IMG/VR virus record: IMGVR_UViG_3300029266_001186
Location: 1 to 40,432 of that record
Strand: one strand, 5' to 3'
DNA length: 40,432 nt
Origin: a virus
Shown in pieces: positions 24,656 to 32,163 of this stretch. Within the stretch, counting starts at the first letter, position 1; the number at the start of each line of letters is the position of its first letter. A program made the position numbers and the translations under genes. The notes under the pieces are model-generated. The model made no database searches, was not told the DNA's origin, and was given only the letters and a program-made list of their open reading frames with translations.

Positions 24656-25633
24656 TTATTTATTTAAGGTTTCTTTTAATAAAGGTTTTAGCATTGTATG
24701 GACTTTATCTAATCCATGCTGAGCCATTGCATCTGATATGTCTTTGCATATAGTTGGGACAAATCCATGTATATTATATGTTTCTGCATATCTTTTAGTT
24801 GCATTTAGGCCTGCTTCATCATTATCAAAGAGAGTTATTATTTTATTATATTTCTTTTTAAGGTGTGCAATTATATGAGGTTTAATCATTGTATTCTCAC
24901 TGTCAGGTGCTAATACTTCTATATTATATCCTATACCTTTTAAACACATTGCATCTTTAAGAGATGAACATATTACCAGGTAAGGTTTATCAAAATTAAG
25001 TTGATCAAATCCTTGTAAATAATTTTTAACTTTATGGAACTTATGTGTTTTACTTTTTGGTTGATATATTTTATATACTTCACCATTTTTATCAAAGTAA
25101 CCATAACACCATTTACTACCTATTCTAAGTTTTTGAATCTCTTGTCCTTCTTCCTTGATTAAATTAAAGTATTCTATAGGTTTTACATTATAAGTATCAA
25201 GTATAGTTTTTCCTATTCTAAAGGATAACCAGTACTTACTATCTTCTATTGTAAAATCTCTAAACTTTATATAATCAATTTCCCACTTAGATTGAGCGGT
25301 AAATGTTTCTTGCTTATAACCACCATTCTTTACAAAATTATTATAGTCATCTATAATTCTTTTTGTAGCTGCAGGGTAATCTAATCCAAAGATTAACCTT
25401 ACAAGCTCAGCTTTATTGCCACCTTTTCCCGTGGAGAAATCCTTAAACTTATATTGCATAATAGACTGATCTACATATACACAAAAGCTTGGAGTATTCT
25501 CATTAGGATTAAAGATTGATTTAATCTTTATGTCTTGGCCTGTTAAAGATTCTGAAAGATTTAAGTAGTATTCAAATACCCACGTACTGGGTACATCTGA
25601 TTCATTTAGTATTAAGTTTTTTGTGCTAAACAT
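24656..25633 (-). CDS. DnaG-like primase with TOPRIM domain, 325 aa
   Basis: The N-terminal part has the skeleton of a primase zinc-binding domain (IFNPNENTPSFCVYV, then YKFKDFSTGKGGNKAELVRL), but the Cys/His positions of the usual CHC2 motif are replaced. The C-terminal part is a TOPRIM fold with LFDNDEAGLNATKRY (Asp270 and Asp272); the strand YLVICSSLKDAMCLK holds Ser where the catalytic Glu is expected. It probably makes primers for PolB with the DnaB-like helicase encoded upstream. The ATG at 25633 is preferred over the upstream TTG at 25639. A strong terminator hairpin separates it from the SSB gene. Confidence 0.85.
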   Translation of the reverse strand: MFSTKNLILNESDVPSTWVFEYYLNLSESLTGQDIKIKSIFNPNENTPSFCVYVDQSIMQYKFKDFSTGKGGNKAELVRLIFGLDYPAATKRIIDDYNNFVKNGGYKQETFTAQSKWEIDYIKFRDFTIEDSKYWLSFRIGKTILDTYNVKPIEYFNLIKEEGQEIQKLRIGSKWCYGYFDKNGEVYKIYQPKSKTHKFHKVKNYLQGFDQLNFDKPYLVICSSLKDAMCLKGIGYNIEVLAPDSENTMIKPHIIAHLKKKYNKIITLFDNDEAGLNATKRYAETYNIHGFVPTICKDISDAMAQHGLDKVHTMLKPLLKETLNK

Positions 25634-25646
25634 TCTCAAATATATT

Positions 25647-25681
25647 AAAAAGAAATGGGGCTAGCATTTAAACTAGCCCCA
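25647..25681 (-). terminator. Rho-independent terminator between SSB and primase genes
   Basis: TGGGGCTAG (25656-25664) and CTAGCCCCA (25673-25681) form a perfect 9-bp stem with an 8-base loop. The reverse strand continues TTTCTTTTT. It would lower expression of the primase and downstream genes relative to SSB. Confidence 0.85.
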
Positions 25682-25696
25682 ATCTTTAGATTTATA

Positions 25697-26377
25697 CTAG
25701 AGGTCAAAGTCACTCCCTGTACTTACTGATGGTTCAAATCCTCCACCTGATACCGGTGCAGATTCTGTTTTGATCATTGGTCTAAAATGATTCTTATCAT
25801 TTCTATCAAAGTCTAACAAGTTAGAGTTATCAGCATCAATTGCTTCTAACGGCATACCAGCTTTACTTCTTTTAGGTAGGAACAGATCATTATTTACATA
25901 ACCTTCTTTGTTTTCCCACTCACGTGCACCTAAGCACGCATTAATATAGCCTGTTTCAGATAAAATACCATTACAAGCAGTCATAAACTCCTCAATTGTA
26001 TTTGCAGAAATTGCATCTAATTGAGTTCTCTTACCTACTACTTCAGATAAAAACACCATAGCTTTTAAAACTTCTGTATCTCTACTGATTTCATTACCAT
26101 TGTTTAATGTAGCATCTTTAAATGGATATGGAGAGAATCTTACTCTACCTACTTGGCCTGCATAACGCTCACCATTAGGATTATTCATATCTTTTAAGAA
26201 ACCATTAAATTCACCAGCTACTGGCTCAGATTCTATGTGTAATGTTACATTGTAAGCATCAGAATCATAAGGAGTCTGATCAAATGTTATAGAATTAATT
26301 TTTACTTTGTGATTACCTACTCCAATTACTGGTTTTGTGCTACCTGTTCCGGCAGACATGTCTTTAGTACTTAACAT
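25697..26377 (-). CDS. Probable single-stranded DNA-binding protein
   Basis: The 226-residue protein has a beta-rich N-terminal half (KPVIGVGNHKVKINSITFDQ, YNVTLHIESEPVAGEFNGFL) consistent with an OB-like fold, a central helical part, and a disordered glycine/serine-rich C-terminus ending TGSDFDL. The acidic, hydrophobic tail is the classic SSB docking tip. It is encoded between the Sak4-like ATPase and the primase, where SSB genes sit in many Bacteroidota phages. The strong terminator just after it fits a highly expressed protein. The OB fold is inferred from strand pattern and context. Confidence 0.7.
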   Translation of the reverse strand: MLSTKDMSAGTGSTKPVIGVGNHKVKINSITFDQTPYDSDAYNVTLHIESEPVAGEFNGFLKDMNNPNGERYAGQVGRVRFSPYPFKDATLNNGNEISRDTEVLKAMVFLSEVVGKRTQLDAISANTIEEFMTACNGILSETGYINACLGAREWENKEGYVNNDLFLPKRSKAGMPLEAIDADNSNLLDFDRNDKNHFRPMIKTESAPVSGGGFEPSVSTGSDFDL

Positions 26378-26404
26378 AATTTACTTTTTTTTAATTGATT
26401 TATA

Positions 26405-27088
26405 TTATTCTTCATATTTTTGTATGCATTCTTTTACATACTGGAGATCATTAGGGATAAATTTATCCTCAAACATACCCATTGGTGATTTACATGTGTT
26501 CTCTCCTGAGTTTTGGGTTTCAAAACCATATTCAAGTTCACCATCATCATTTTTATTTACTTTCCCAAATAATACAATAGAGAATAGGCCTTCCAAAGTT
26601 AAAGTATTATCTATCATTTTACCTATAGTTTTAGCTTTGATTTTTCTATTTCCATTGATATCAGTTGAATCTTCTGAGTGAGTCAAGAAGATTATAGTTA
26701 AGTCTTCTCTCAAATCTTTAGGCAACTTTGCCACCATGGCAAGGTTAGCTGCAATCTGAGTAAACTTATCATAACCTTTCTCATTAGCTCTATCAAAATA
26801 CTCAAATGAACTCATATATTGCCAATCATCAACAACTAATGTTGTAATGTGTGGCATTTTTTGATCAACATGATTTATAGCTTTGATAATACCTGCTGAT
26901 GATGATGCAGAGGTAAGATTACCTTTTGGATTATCTTTGCTAATTTGTTTGTAATGACCTTTCCAACCTCTAAATGGTAGAGGTTTATTTGCAATGTTTA
27001 TAATGAAAGTCTCTTCTGAATTTAACGTTCTGATTGAGGTAGACTTTCCTGTACCTGAATCTGCTATTACTAATACACTTTGTGCCAT
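26405..27088 (-). CDS. Sak4-like RecA-fold ATPase (AAA_24 type)
   Basis: The 227-residue protein has Walker A IADSGTGKST (Lys15) and Walker B TTLVVDDWQYM (Asp87-Asp88), plus a sensor-like strand LTIIFLTHSED. The single RecA-like core, small size and pairing with SSB match the Sak4 group of phage single-strand-annealing recombinases or loader ATPases. Related ATPases occur in crAss-like phages. I infer a role in loading or annealing on SSB-coated DNA. It is followed 27 bases later by the SSB gene and preceded by a gene of unknown function 4 bases upstream. Confidence 0.75.
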   Translation of the reverse strand: MAQSVLVIADSGTGKSTSIRTLNSEETFIINIANKPLPFRGWKGHYKQISKDNPKGNLTSASSSAGIIKAINHVDQKMPHITTLVVDDWQYMSSFEYFDRANEKGYDKFTQIAANLAMVAKLPKDLREDLTIIFLTHSEDSTDINGNRKIKAKTIGKMIDNTLTLEGLFSIVLFGKVNKNDDGELEYGFETQNSGENTCKSPMGMFEDKFIPNDLQYVKECIQKYEE

Positions 27089-27092
27089 TTTA

Positions 27093-27650
27093 CTATCTAT
27101 ATTTAGTTATTACTTTAGTTAATGTTATTAAGGTTTGATTTATTTCTTCTAATTTATCTACAAGTGCTGTTGATGGTGTCTCATCAGGATTAGGTAAGCT
27201 AAATAGATCTGTAACTTTACCCATATTTACAAACTGTTGGCCTGGTAAATCCTTAGACGTTACATCTTTAATAACTTTTAATTCACTTACTGGAATCAAA
27301 TGTCTCTGGAATCCTGAGTTACTTGTAATTAATTCATACTCTGATTTCCAATGAGGATTGTACTTATGTAGATATAATGTTCTTTTAGGATCTTCTGTAT
27401 CATAATCAATACTTACAAACTCTGTATATATGTCTGCTTCTTTCTCTAATTCACTAGGAAAAAAACTAACATGTAGCTCATCCTTACCAGATGGTCTATA
27501 GGCCATCTTAGGAATGTATAGTGCATTTTCCTTACCTTCTGTTTGAAAGTAATCATCATGCTCTTCTCTTAATTTTGCAACTTTGCTCTTGCGTTCTGCA
27601 GGTGTTAATCCCATATTTTTTTTATTATTTAAATTTCTAGTATTTATCAT
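27093..27650 (-). CDS. Hypothetical replication-block protein, 185 aa
   Basis: I do not recognise this protein. It starts either at the ATG overlapping the helicase stop (27650) or at a second ATG 36 bases on (27614), which has the more typical A-rich context and gives MGLTPAERKSKVAKLREEHD. The middle is beta-rich (DELHVSFFPSELEKEADIYT; DPKRTLYLHKYNPHW), and the C-terminus is a helix with EINQTLITLTKVITKY. It lies between DnaB-like helicase and Sak4-like ATPase genes, so a replication or recombination accessory role is likely. Confidence 0.6.
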   Translation of the reverse strand: MINTRNLNNKKNMGLTPAERKSKVAKLREEHDDYFQTEGKENALYIPKMAYRPSGKDELHVSFFPSELEKEADIYTEFVSIDYDTEDPKRTLYLHKYNPHWKSEYELITSNSGFQRHLIPVSELKVIKDVTSKDLPGQQFVNMGKVTDLFSLPNPDETPSTALVDKLEEINQTLITLTKVITKYR

Positions 27651-28600
27651 CTTCTTTCTTGTTGGTTAGGTGTTGCCATTTCTTCTATTTGCATTTGTTC
27701 AAACTTTGCTTTAAAGAAACTCATTCTTGCATCACCATTCCTGGCTTTCAAGAAGTGTAATACTAGTGTTCTGTCATTTTCTATCATATATCTATCAGGG
27801 CCATAGAATCTAATCTTTTGTTTAGCAGGTCTGTTAATACCTATAAGCATATCTGCATGTTGCAGCATTGCATCTGAGCCAAATATATCTGACTCAAGTA
27901 TATAGTTACCATATTTCCCATCTATAGCTCTGTCTGGATTATCTATATTCCTATTTAATTGTGATAAGGCAATAAATAAACATGGATAGTCTCTCTTACA
28001 CTGAGTAAAGAATTCACCTAATTCAAACATCATATCTAATGTGTTGTTTTGATAGGGTGCTCTCTTTACAAGCATAGTATGATCTAAAGTAATCATAGTT
28101 TTCTTCCCTTTGTGTAAAGTCATGTAAGCATCTACTTGCTCACGCATTTGATTCACAGTTAAAGGTGTACTAATAATATCTACAGGGTTCTTTACTCTTT
28201 CTTTTGCATACTGATGGCATGCATTTAGAGTAGAATTGTTTAGCACAGATCCTGCACTACATAATTCTTTATAAGTTTTTCCTGTCATAGAACTAAATTC
28301 TCTAATAGCAGATGTTCTACCTACCATCTCAAATTGAAATTCTAATACTCTAAAATCATCATTAGGATTAAGAGCAAAAGACTCTCTAATGATTTGGTCT
28401 TTAATCAATGTCTTACCTGAACCTGGTCTACCACCAATAACTGTTAAAGTATTCCACTCTAAACCATCAGTAGCGGCATCATTAAACTTAGGCCATGGTG
28501 TATAAATTGATTTCTCTTCACCTTTAGATCTAGCAAGCATATACTTAAGTGCTTCATTGAAGGCTGCATATTGCCCAACCCAAGCTTCTTTTGTTTTCAT
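27647..28600 (-). CDS. DnaB-like replicative helicase, C-terminal domain type
   Basis: The 317-residue protein has a RecA-like helicase core with Walker A GGRPGSGKT (56-64), Walker B TMITLDHTML (Asp173) and motif H3 FIALSQLNRNIDN (Gln214). EFQFEMVGRTSAIREFS carries the H1a-like Glu. The usual DnaB N-terminal domain is missing, so it is a short, phage-type enzyme that would need a separate loader or primase contact. The gene upstream encodes a winged-helix protein and may supply that. It would unwind DNA ahead of PolB. The start overlaps the preceding stop (ATGA). Confidence 0.88.
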   Translation of the reverse strand: MKTKEAWVGQYAAFNEALKYMLARSKGEEKSIYTPWPKFNDAATDGLEWNTLTVIGGRPGSGKTLIKDQIIRESFALNPNDDFRVLEFQFEMVGRTSAIREFSSMTGKTYKELCSAGSVLNNSTLNACHQYAKERVKNPVDIISTPLTVNQMREQVDAYMTLHKGKKTMITLDHTMLVKRAPYQNNTLDMMFELGEFFTQCKRDYPCLFIALSQLNRNIDNPDRAIDGKYGNYILESDIFGSDAMLQHADMLIGINRPAKQKIRFYGPDRYMIENDRTLVLHFLKARNGDARMSFFKAKFEQMQIEEMATPNQQERR

Positions 28601-29187
28601 ACTACGTTTTCCTTAAAGTGATCTCTCTCAGTATTAGTGCCTTCTATAATCATATCACAATAATCTGCTAAAGTTGAGTGTTTAACTCTATGCTTATCTT
28701 GCTTACATATAAAATACTGACTTGTCTGCATATATAGGTATTGAGTATCTCTGTACTCATTTACATACATCTTAGTAGCTTTCTGTACTATAGCCCAGTC
28801 ATGGTCATAAGTCTCAAAGAACCATCTAAATGCTTCTCCTAGAGCTTTTACATTATTCCTAGCAGGTTTACCACTTGGTAACCTCTTAGGTGGAAATACC
28901 TCTCTAAATGAATTTATATCATCTACAAAGTCTTTGCCCATAAGTTGTATGTCAGTCTTTTTTTTAGCTTTAATAAAATAATTATCTAGCTTAGCACAAA
29001 AGGCTTTACCCTCTTGTGTCATTATATATTGGTTATCTTCTTTACTTATATAACCTGTTTCAACTAACTCCTTTTTATCTATATCTTTAACTTTGGTTAA
29101 TGATACGCCTTGCTTCATCCCAAATAGGATCAGAGCTTGATTTGGTGTTAGGTTTGCTTTTAAGATTTTCTGGAATAGTTCCCACAT
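28597..29187 (-). CDS. Winged-helix protein, candidate helicase-loading or replication accessory factor
   Basis: The 196-residue protein starts with a MarR-like winged-helix pattern: LTPNQALILFGMKQGVSL, KKELVETGYISKE and YIMTQEGKAF. A helical C-terminal domain follows, with RNNVKALGEAFRWFFETYDH and YCDMIIEGTN. It is encoded between the DnaA-C-terminus-like gene and the DnaB-like helicase, where helicase loaders lie in several phages. The first 101 bases overlap the preceding gene in another frame; the overlap is probably real because the wing pattern begins inside it. The function is inferred from location. Confidence 0.6.
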   Translation of the reverse strand: MWELFQKILKANLTPNQALILFGMKQGVSLTKVKDIDKKELVETGYISKEDNQYIMTQEGKAFCAKLDNYFIKAKKKTDIQLMGKDFVDDINSFREVFPPKRLPSGKPARNNVKALGEAFRWFFETYDHDWAIVQKATKMYVNEYRDTQYLYMQTSQYFICKQDKHRVKHSTLADYCDMIIEGTNTERDHFKENVV

Positions 29188-29602
29188 GTATTTCTATTTC
29201 TTTAATTATGTGATTAAATGCATCAACTATATTTCTATCCTTACAAAAGAATCCGTCTTCAACAACTCTAATAGAGTTAATAACTGTAGCATGAGTTCTT
29301 TTTATTGATAAAGCAATACTTGATTTGCTGTGACCTTCTTTAAATGCCATAAATGACATAGCCTGAACATATGCTAAATATGGCCTAAACCTAGTTTTAG
29401 TTTTTAGGTTCTTTAAATAGTTATATTCAGGTAGATTATTCCTAAGAGCTATAAGAGTACAATGATGAAATATATCTAGTGATATTTTAAAATCAGGTTC
29501 TTGCTCTGTATATACATATACATTAAGACCAAAGGTTTGTAAGAATTGCTCCTTAAAGTTCTCAATCTCAAGTTTTTGTGTAAGTTCTTGGTTATTAGAC
29601 AT
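29087..29602 (-). CDS. DnaA domain IV-like DNA-binding protein
   Basis: Residues 76-112 (LAYVQAMSFMAFKEGHSKSS, then SIKRTHATVINSI) match the helix-turn-helix of the DnaA C-terminal domain, including a HATV version of the DnaA signature HTTV. No AAA+ ATPase domain is present in the 171 residues, so it may bind origin-like sequences without acting as an initiator ATPase. The C-terminal 34 residues are hydrophilic and overlap the next gene. A strong Bacteroidota-type promoter lies just upstream, making it the first gene of a replication operon that includes the winged-helix protein, helicase, ATPase and SSB. Confidence 0.75.
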   Translation of the reverse strand: MSNNQELTQKLEIENFKEQFLQTFGLNVYVYTEQEPDFKISLDIFHHCTLIALRNNLPEYNYLKNLKTKTRFRPYLAYVQAMSFMAFKEGHSKSSIALSIKRTHATVINSIRVVEDGFFCKDRNIVDAFNHIIKEIEIHVGTIPENLKSKPNTKSSSDPIWDEARRIINQS

Positions 29603-29623
29603 TTAGTATTTAATTTTATGATA

Positions 29624-29654
29624 CAAACTTAGTAAAATTTACCAACTTATGCAA
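29624..29654 (-). promoter_or_regulatory. Bacteroidota-type promoter for the DnaA-like replication operon
   Basis: On the reverse strand TAAGTTTG (29631-29624) fits TAnnTTTG, with TTG (29654-29652) 20 bases upstream. It lies in the last codons of the UDG gene, 22 bases before the ATG at 29602. This is one of the best-matching promoters in the window. Confidence 0.65.
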
Positions 29655-30358
29655 GATTTCTCTTGACTAATTAACTCAGTATTGACATTTTCAAAGACAT
29701 CATTGCTGTCCCATTCTCCTCCTCTATAAGCTGCAGATGCCGGGTGAGTTACTTTAAATATTTTTTGATTATTTAAATGTACTTCCCATATCTCTGCTTT
29801 TTTACCCATAAGTATTACTGGTATATTTTTGTGATGCTTATTGATAAGCTCAAATATATATTTAGTAAATGGTTTCCACAAGTCTATATGTGATCCAATA
29901 GAATTAATCTCACAAGTAAATGCTGTATTTAATAATAGCACGCCTTGGTTTGACCAACGTCTTAAGTCACATTCTTCTGGTGTATACATAGCTCTACCTG
30001 TATCAGTATAATCACCTATAGTTTGTTTAAGAATATACTGCAGGGATTTTTCTGCTTTACCTTTCTTACTACAACTAAATGCTATTCCGTCAGCTACTCC
30101 TAATTGTGGATAAGGATCTTGGCCAACTACTATTCCTTTTAGATCTTTGTATGGACATTCTTTAAATGCATTAAAAATATCTTTAAATTGTGGAGTAAAT
30201 CTTCTATTCACATTAACTAAACTAACAAGTTTTGTTACTATCATATCAAAATCTAACCCATTAATAAATGGTGATAATGCTGGTTCCCAACCTGATCCTT
30301 TCAGGCTATCATTCATTTTGTCCCTTAGCTCTTCTATATCTATTTCTATATTTTTCAT
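29639..30358 (-). CDS. ung: Uracil-DNA glycosylase (family 1)
   Basis: The 239-residue enzyme removes uracil from DNA. It carries the water-activating motif GIVVGQDPYPQLGVADGIAF (Asp81; GQDPY at 79-83, with Pro84 in place of the usual His), LLLNTAFTCE (Asn144) and FKVTHPASAAYRGG (His205). The minor-groove loop differs from the canonical HPSPLS, lacking the wedge Leu. The length is typical. It precedes the DnaA-like gene, whose promoter lies in its 3' end. UDG in a phage with its own PolB usually acts in repair or in keeping uracil out of the genome. Confidence 0.92.
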   Translation of the reverse strand: MKNIEIDIEELRDKMNDSLKGSGWEPALSPFINGLDFDMIVTKLVSLVNVNRRFTPQFKDIFNAFKECPYKDLKGIVVGQDPYPQLGVADGIAFSCSKKGKAEKSLQYILKQTIGDYTDTGRAMYTPEECDLRRWSNQGVLLLNTAFTCEINSIGSHIDLWKPFTKYIFELINKHHKNIPVILMGKKAEIWEVHLNNQKIFKVTHPASAAYRGGEWDSNDVFENVNTELISQEKSCISW

Positions 30359-30377
30359 ATTTATGCTTTATTATTTG

Positions 30378-30385
30378 TATCTTTG
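30378..30385 (+). promoter_or_regulatory. TAnnTTTG -7 element for the lone rightward gene
   Basis: TATCTTTG at 30378-30385 is a perfect -7 element 18 bases before the ATG at 30404. No TTTG lies 19-21 bases upstream; only TTTTTC is there. The short leader of about 12 bases suits this genome. Confidence 0.45.
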
Positions 30386-30403
30386 ATGTATAATCTATTT
30401 ATT

Positions 30404-30823
30404 ATGGCTGAAAAAAAACAATTCATTACTTACGACATTAAAACTAATATAAAAGCAGATGTCAATCCTGCATTTATAACTGGTTTACAACAAGTTTATT
30501 ATAGGTATCTCACTGAGTTATACCCTGGATTTGATAAGATAGGTGAAGTTATACAGAAGTTTAATTCTCTACTATCACAGGATGATAAAAATACAGCTGT
30601 TTCATTAACTCCACTTGAGTCAGAAATGTATACTTTATATGCTGTTATTCACTTATTAAAATCTTATGCTAAAGAACAAGGTCTTGAACGTGTGGAAGAA
30701 ATTGACATTGATTCAGAAGCATTTGATAAAATAGCTCAAGAGTCTATGAAAACATCTGACAACCCTACTGATGCCTTAAGAGACATTGCTGATAAAGTAT
30801 CTCAGTTAAAAAAAGTTGAGTAA
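30404..30823 (+). CDS. Lone rightward gene inside the leftward block, 139 aa
   Basis: The protein starts MAEKKQFITYDIKTNIKADV at the ATG at 30404 (an upstream in-frame TTG at 30383 is less likely). It is helical and acidic at its C-terminus (ALRDIADKVSQLKKVE) with a central QVYYRYLTELYPGFDKIGEV segment. No family is recognised with confidence. It starts 45 bases from the divergent UDG start and ends at the base before the stop of the opposing gene, so it is inserted tightly between leftward genes. Its own -7-like box suggests independent control. Confidence 0.65.
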   Translation: MAEKKQFITYDIKTNIKADVNPAFITGLQQVYYRYLTELYPGFDKIGEVIQKFNSLLSQDDKNTAVSLTPLESEMYTLYAVIHLLKSYAKEQGLERVEEIDIDSEAFDKIAQESMKTSDNPTDALRDIADKVSQLKKVE

Positions 30824-31207
30824 TTATCTTAGCTGCATATTATTAAAGTCACCTATTTCTACACATGCTTGTATAGCAAGGTTTAGTTCATCCTTATCAC
30901 AATCACCAAATGATTTGCAATACTCTTGTTTGTCTTTTACAAAACAAAGCCCTGCAGATCTTTTTACAGTTATCTTGGCTTCTTCAAAAGTATAGCCAAT
31001 TTCTTGTGCTATTTCTCTAATCATTGCATGTAGCCTTGCAAGTTGAGGATTACTCCCCTTATCACCGCTTACTCCTATAAATATCTCTAACTTAGAGTCA
31101 TCAGGTAACTGATTCAGAAACTTTTTAAACTTAGTTCCTGTAGCTTTTATAGGGAAATGTAACTCACCATCTTTAATAGATGCTTTAATAAATAAGTTAT
31201 CTTTCAT
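30824..31207 (-). CDS. NinB-like recombination protein (tentative), 127 aa
   Basis: The 127-residue protein is small and basic in its middle. The segment SNPQLARLHAMIREIAQEIG followed by YTFEEAKITVKRSAGLCF resembles the helical core of NinB and related phage proteins (often R-S-x-x-Q-x-R-x-L-H/W-x-x-I-x-x-I-A). NinB binds ssDNA and assists recombination in lambda-like phages. The C-terminal part (YCKSFGDCDKDELNLAIQAC) has three cysteines. The resemblance is weak and the function inferred. It is translated after the 21-residue frame whose stop overlaps its start. Confidence 0.5.
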   Translation of the reverse strand: MKDNLFIKASIKDGELHFPIKATGTKFKKFLNQLPDDSKLEIFIGVSGDKGSNPQLARLHAMIREIAQEIGYTFEEAKITVKRSAGLCFVKDKQEYCKSFGDCDKDELNLAIQACVEIGDFNNMQLR

Positions 31208-31269
31208 ATTGTTATTATTATGTGGTTGCCCGGTTGTTCATCACCTGCATCTGATATTATTATTTCCAT
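31204..31269 (-). CDS. Possible 21-residue coupled peptide
   Basis: A 21-codon frame (MEIIISDAGDEQPGNHIIIT plus one residue) starts at an ATG overlapping the preceding TAA (TAATG) and ends in a TGA overlapping the next start (ATGA). Both junctions are the tight type seen elsewhere in this genome. The product might be a short beta-hairpin peptide, or the frame may only serve translational coupling. It cannot be separated from chance by sequence alone. Confidence 0.4.
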   Translation of the reverse strand: MEIIISDAGDEQPGNHIIITI

Positions 31270-31478
31270 TATTGTGATATAAAATTAAAAATCCAAACTA
31301 ATACTGGGATCAGCAAGTTGTATAGTAATACTCCCGCAAGAGATATTACACCAAACATAAGACTAAAGAAACAACCTTTGTATTTCTTTTCTAATTTTTT
31401 TGCATTATATGACTCAAGATCTTTTAAATCTTTTGCTTTTATATGCAAGTGACTGTAATCTTCTTCTTCTTCATTCAT
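31269..31478 (-). CDS. Small membrane protein, 69 aa
   Basis: The product starts with an acidic stretch (MNEEEEDYSHLHIKAKDLKD), a lysine-rich linker (NAKKLEKKYKGCF), then a hydrophobic hairpin-like part (SLMFGVISLAGVLLYNLLIP) ending in VWIFNFISQ. One or two membrane segments are likely, with the charged N-terminus in the cytoplasm. No family is recognised. The start overlaps the preceding gene by 8 bases. It is one of several tiny membrane proteins in this block whose role, perhaps host-membrane modification, is unknown. Confidence 0.6.
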   Translation of the reverse strand: MNEEEEDYSHLHIKAKDLKDLESYNAKKLEKKYKGCFFSLMFGVISLAGVLLYNLLIPVLVWIFNFISQ

Positions 31479-31722
31479 AAGTTTCTAGTATTTCTTCTTC
31501 TATATCATATTGATTAACTATGTCTAGTGGAAGTATATCAACCATTACATCATTATTATTTCTATCTTTTAATAATGAAAATGCTGCAGTAATTTCTACA
31601 CTAGGAGCTGTTCCCGGTGTTCCTGGGTCTCCATTAGATTCTGTCCACACTTCTGCTTCACCTGGATCATAAGTATAAACTACATCTAGTTCTATACCAT
31701 CCATATCATATGTAAACTCCAT
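31471..31722 (-). CDS. Hypothetical acidic protein, 83 aa
   Basis: The product starts MEFTYDMDGIELDVVYTYDP. It is strongly acidic and beta-rich, with a Gly/Pro turn (SNGDPGTPGTAPSVEITAAF) and a helical tail (DIEEEILETYE). The sequence MDGIELDVVYTYDPGEAEVW resembles small phage proteins that often accompany DNA replication genes, but no function is established. It starts one base before the stop of the zinc-ribbon gene and overlaps the next gene by 8 bases, so it is part of the coupled run. Confidence 0.6.
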   Translation of the reverse strand: MEFTYDMDGIELDVVYTYDPGEAEVWTESNGDPGTPGTAPSVEITAAFSLLKDRNNNDVMVDILPLDIVNQYDIEEEILETYE

Positions 31723-31723
31723 A

Positions 31724-31960
31724 TTATATGAATCTTAATGCTGCACCTACATAGACATACTCTTGACCACACTCCAAACATTTAGCATTACCTTCATTAC
31801 GTAATAATGATGGCTGACTACAATTAGGACATGGTGTATCTCCTTCAGTTATATATTCTTCTATTGCACGCCTAGATAGGCCGTGTATCATTGCGTCATG
31901 AGTACCTTTGTACTCCAACTCTTCTTGTTGTTCTATGAACAATTCTTTCATTCTTCCCAT
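31724..31960 (-). CDS. Zinc-ribbon protein, 78 aa
   Basis: The C-terminal half carries CPNC (Cys44, Cys47) and CLEC (Cys61, Cys64) 13 residues apart, the ligands of a typical zinc ribbon. The N-terminal half is a charged helix (MKELFIEQQEELEYKG). Such small ribbons bind nucleic acid or proteins; no specific family is recognised. It starts 21 bases after the small membrane protein gene and is followed one base later by the acidic protein gene. Possible roles include a transcription or replication accessory factor. Confidence 0.65.
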   Translation of the reverse strand: MGRMKELFIEQQEELEYKGTHDAMIHGLSRRAIEEYITEGDTPCPNCSQPSLLRNEGNAKCLECGQEYVYVGAALRFI

Positions 31961-31980
31961 AATATTAATTTGTTTTAGTT

Positions 31981-32160
31981 TTATAATCTTCCAAACTTTT
32001 GTTTTTTGTGTTCTAATAGATCTCTTACAGTCATTCTGTTTAGATATCTTTTGAAGTCTTCTTTTTCTTCTTCTTTGCCTAAGCTTTTACCTACATTATA
32101 GGCTAGTACTGCTGCTGAAATTGTTGCTGCTACACATAATGTGTATATAATTATTTGCAT
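31981..32160 (-). CDS. Small single-pass membrane protein, 59 aa
   Basis: An open frame of 59 codons starts at the ATG at 32160 and ends TAA at 31981. The product has an N-terminal hydrophobic helix (MQIIIYTLCVAATISAAVLA) followed by a charged, Lys/Glu-rich cytoplasmic tail (KEEEKEDFKRYLNRM). It begins 4 bases after the SF2 helicase stop. A bitopic membrane protein in a phage early block could anchor or inhibit something at the host membrane, but nothing specific is recognised. Confidence 0.6.
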   Translation of the reverse strand: MQIIIYTLCVAATISAAVLAYNVGKSLGKEEEKEDFKRYLNRMTVRDLLEHKKQKFGRL

Positions 32161-32163
32161 TTT

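Noticed and set aside
25637-25644. TATATTTG on the reverse strand overlapping the primase start, as a promoter
   Set aside because: Transcription would begin inside the start codon, and no TTG/TTTG lies 19-24 bases upstream; the strong terminator stem is there instead.
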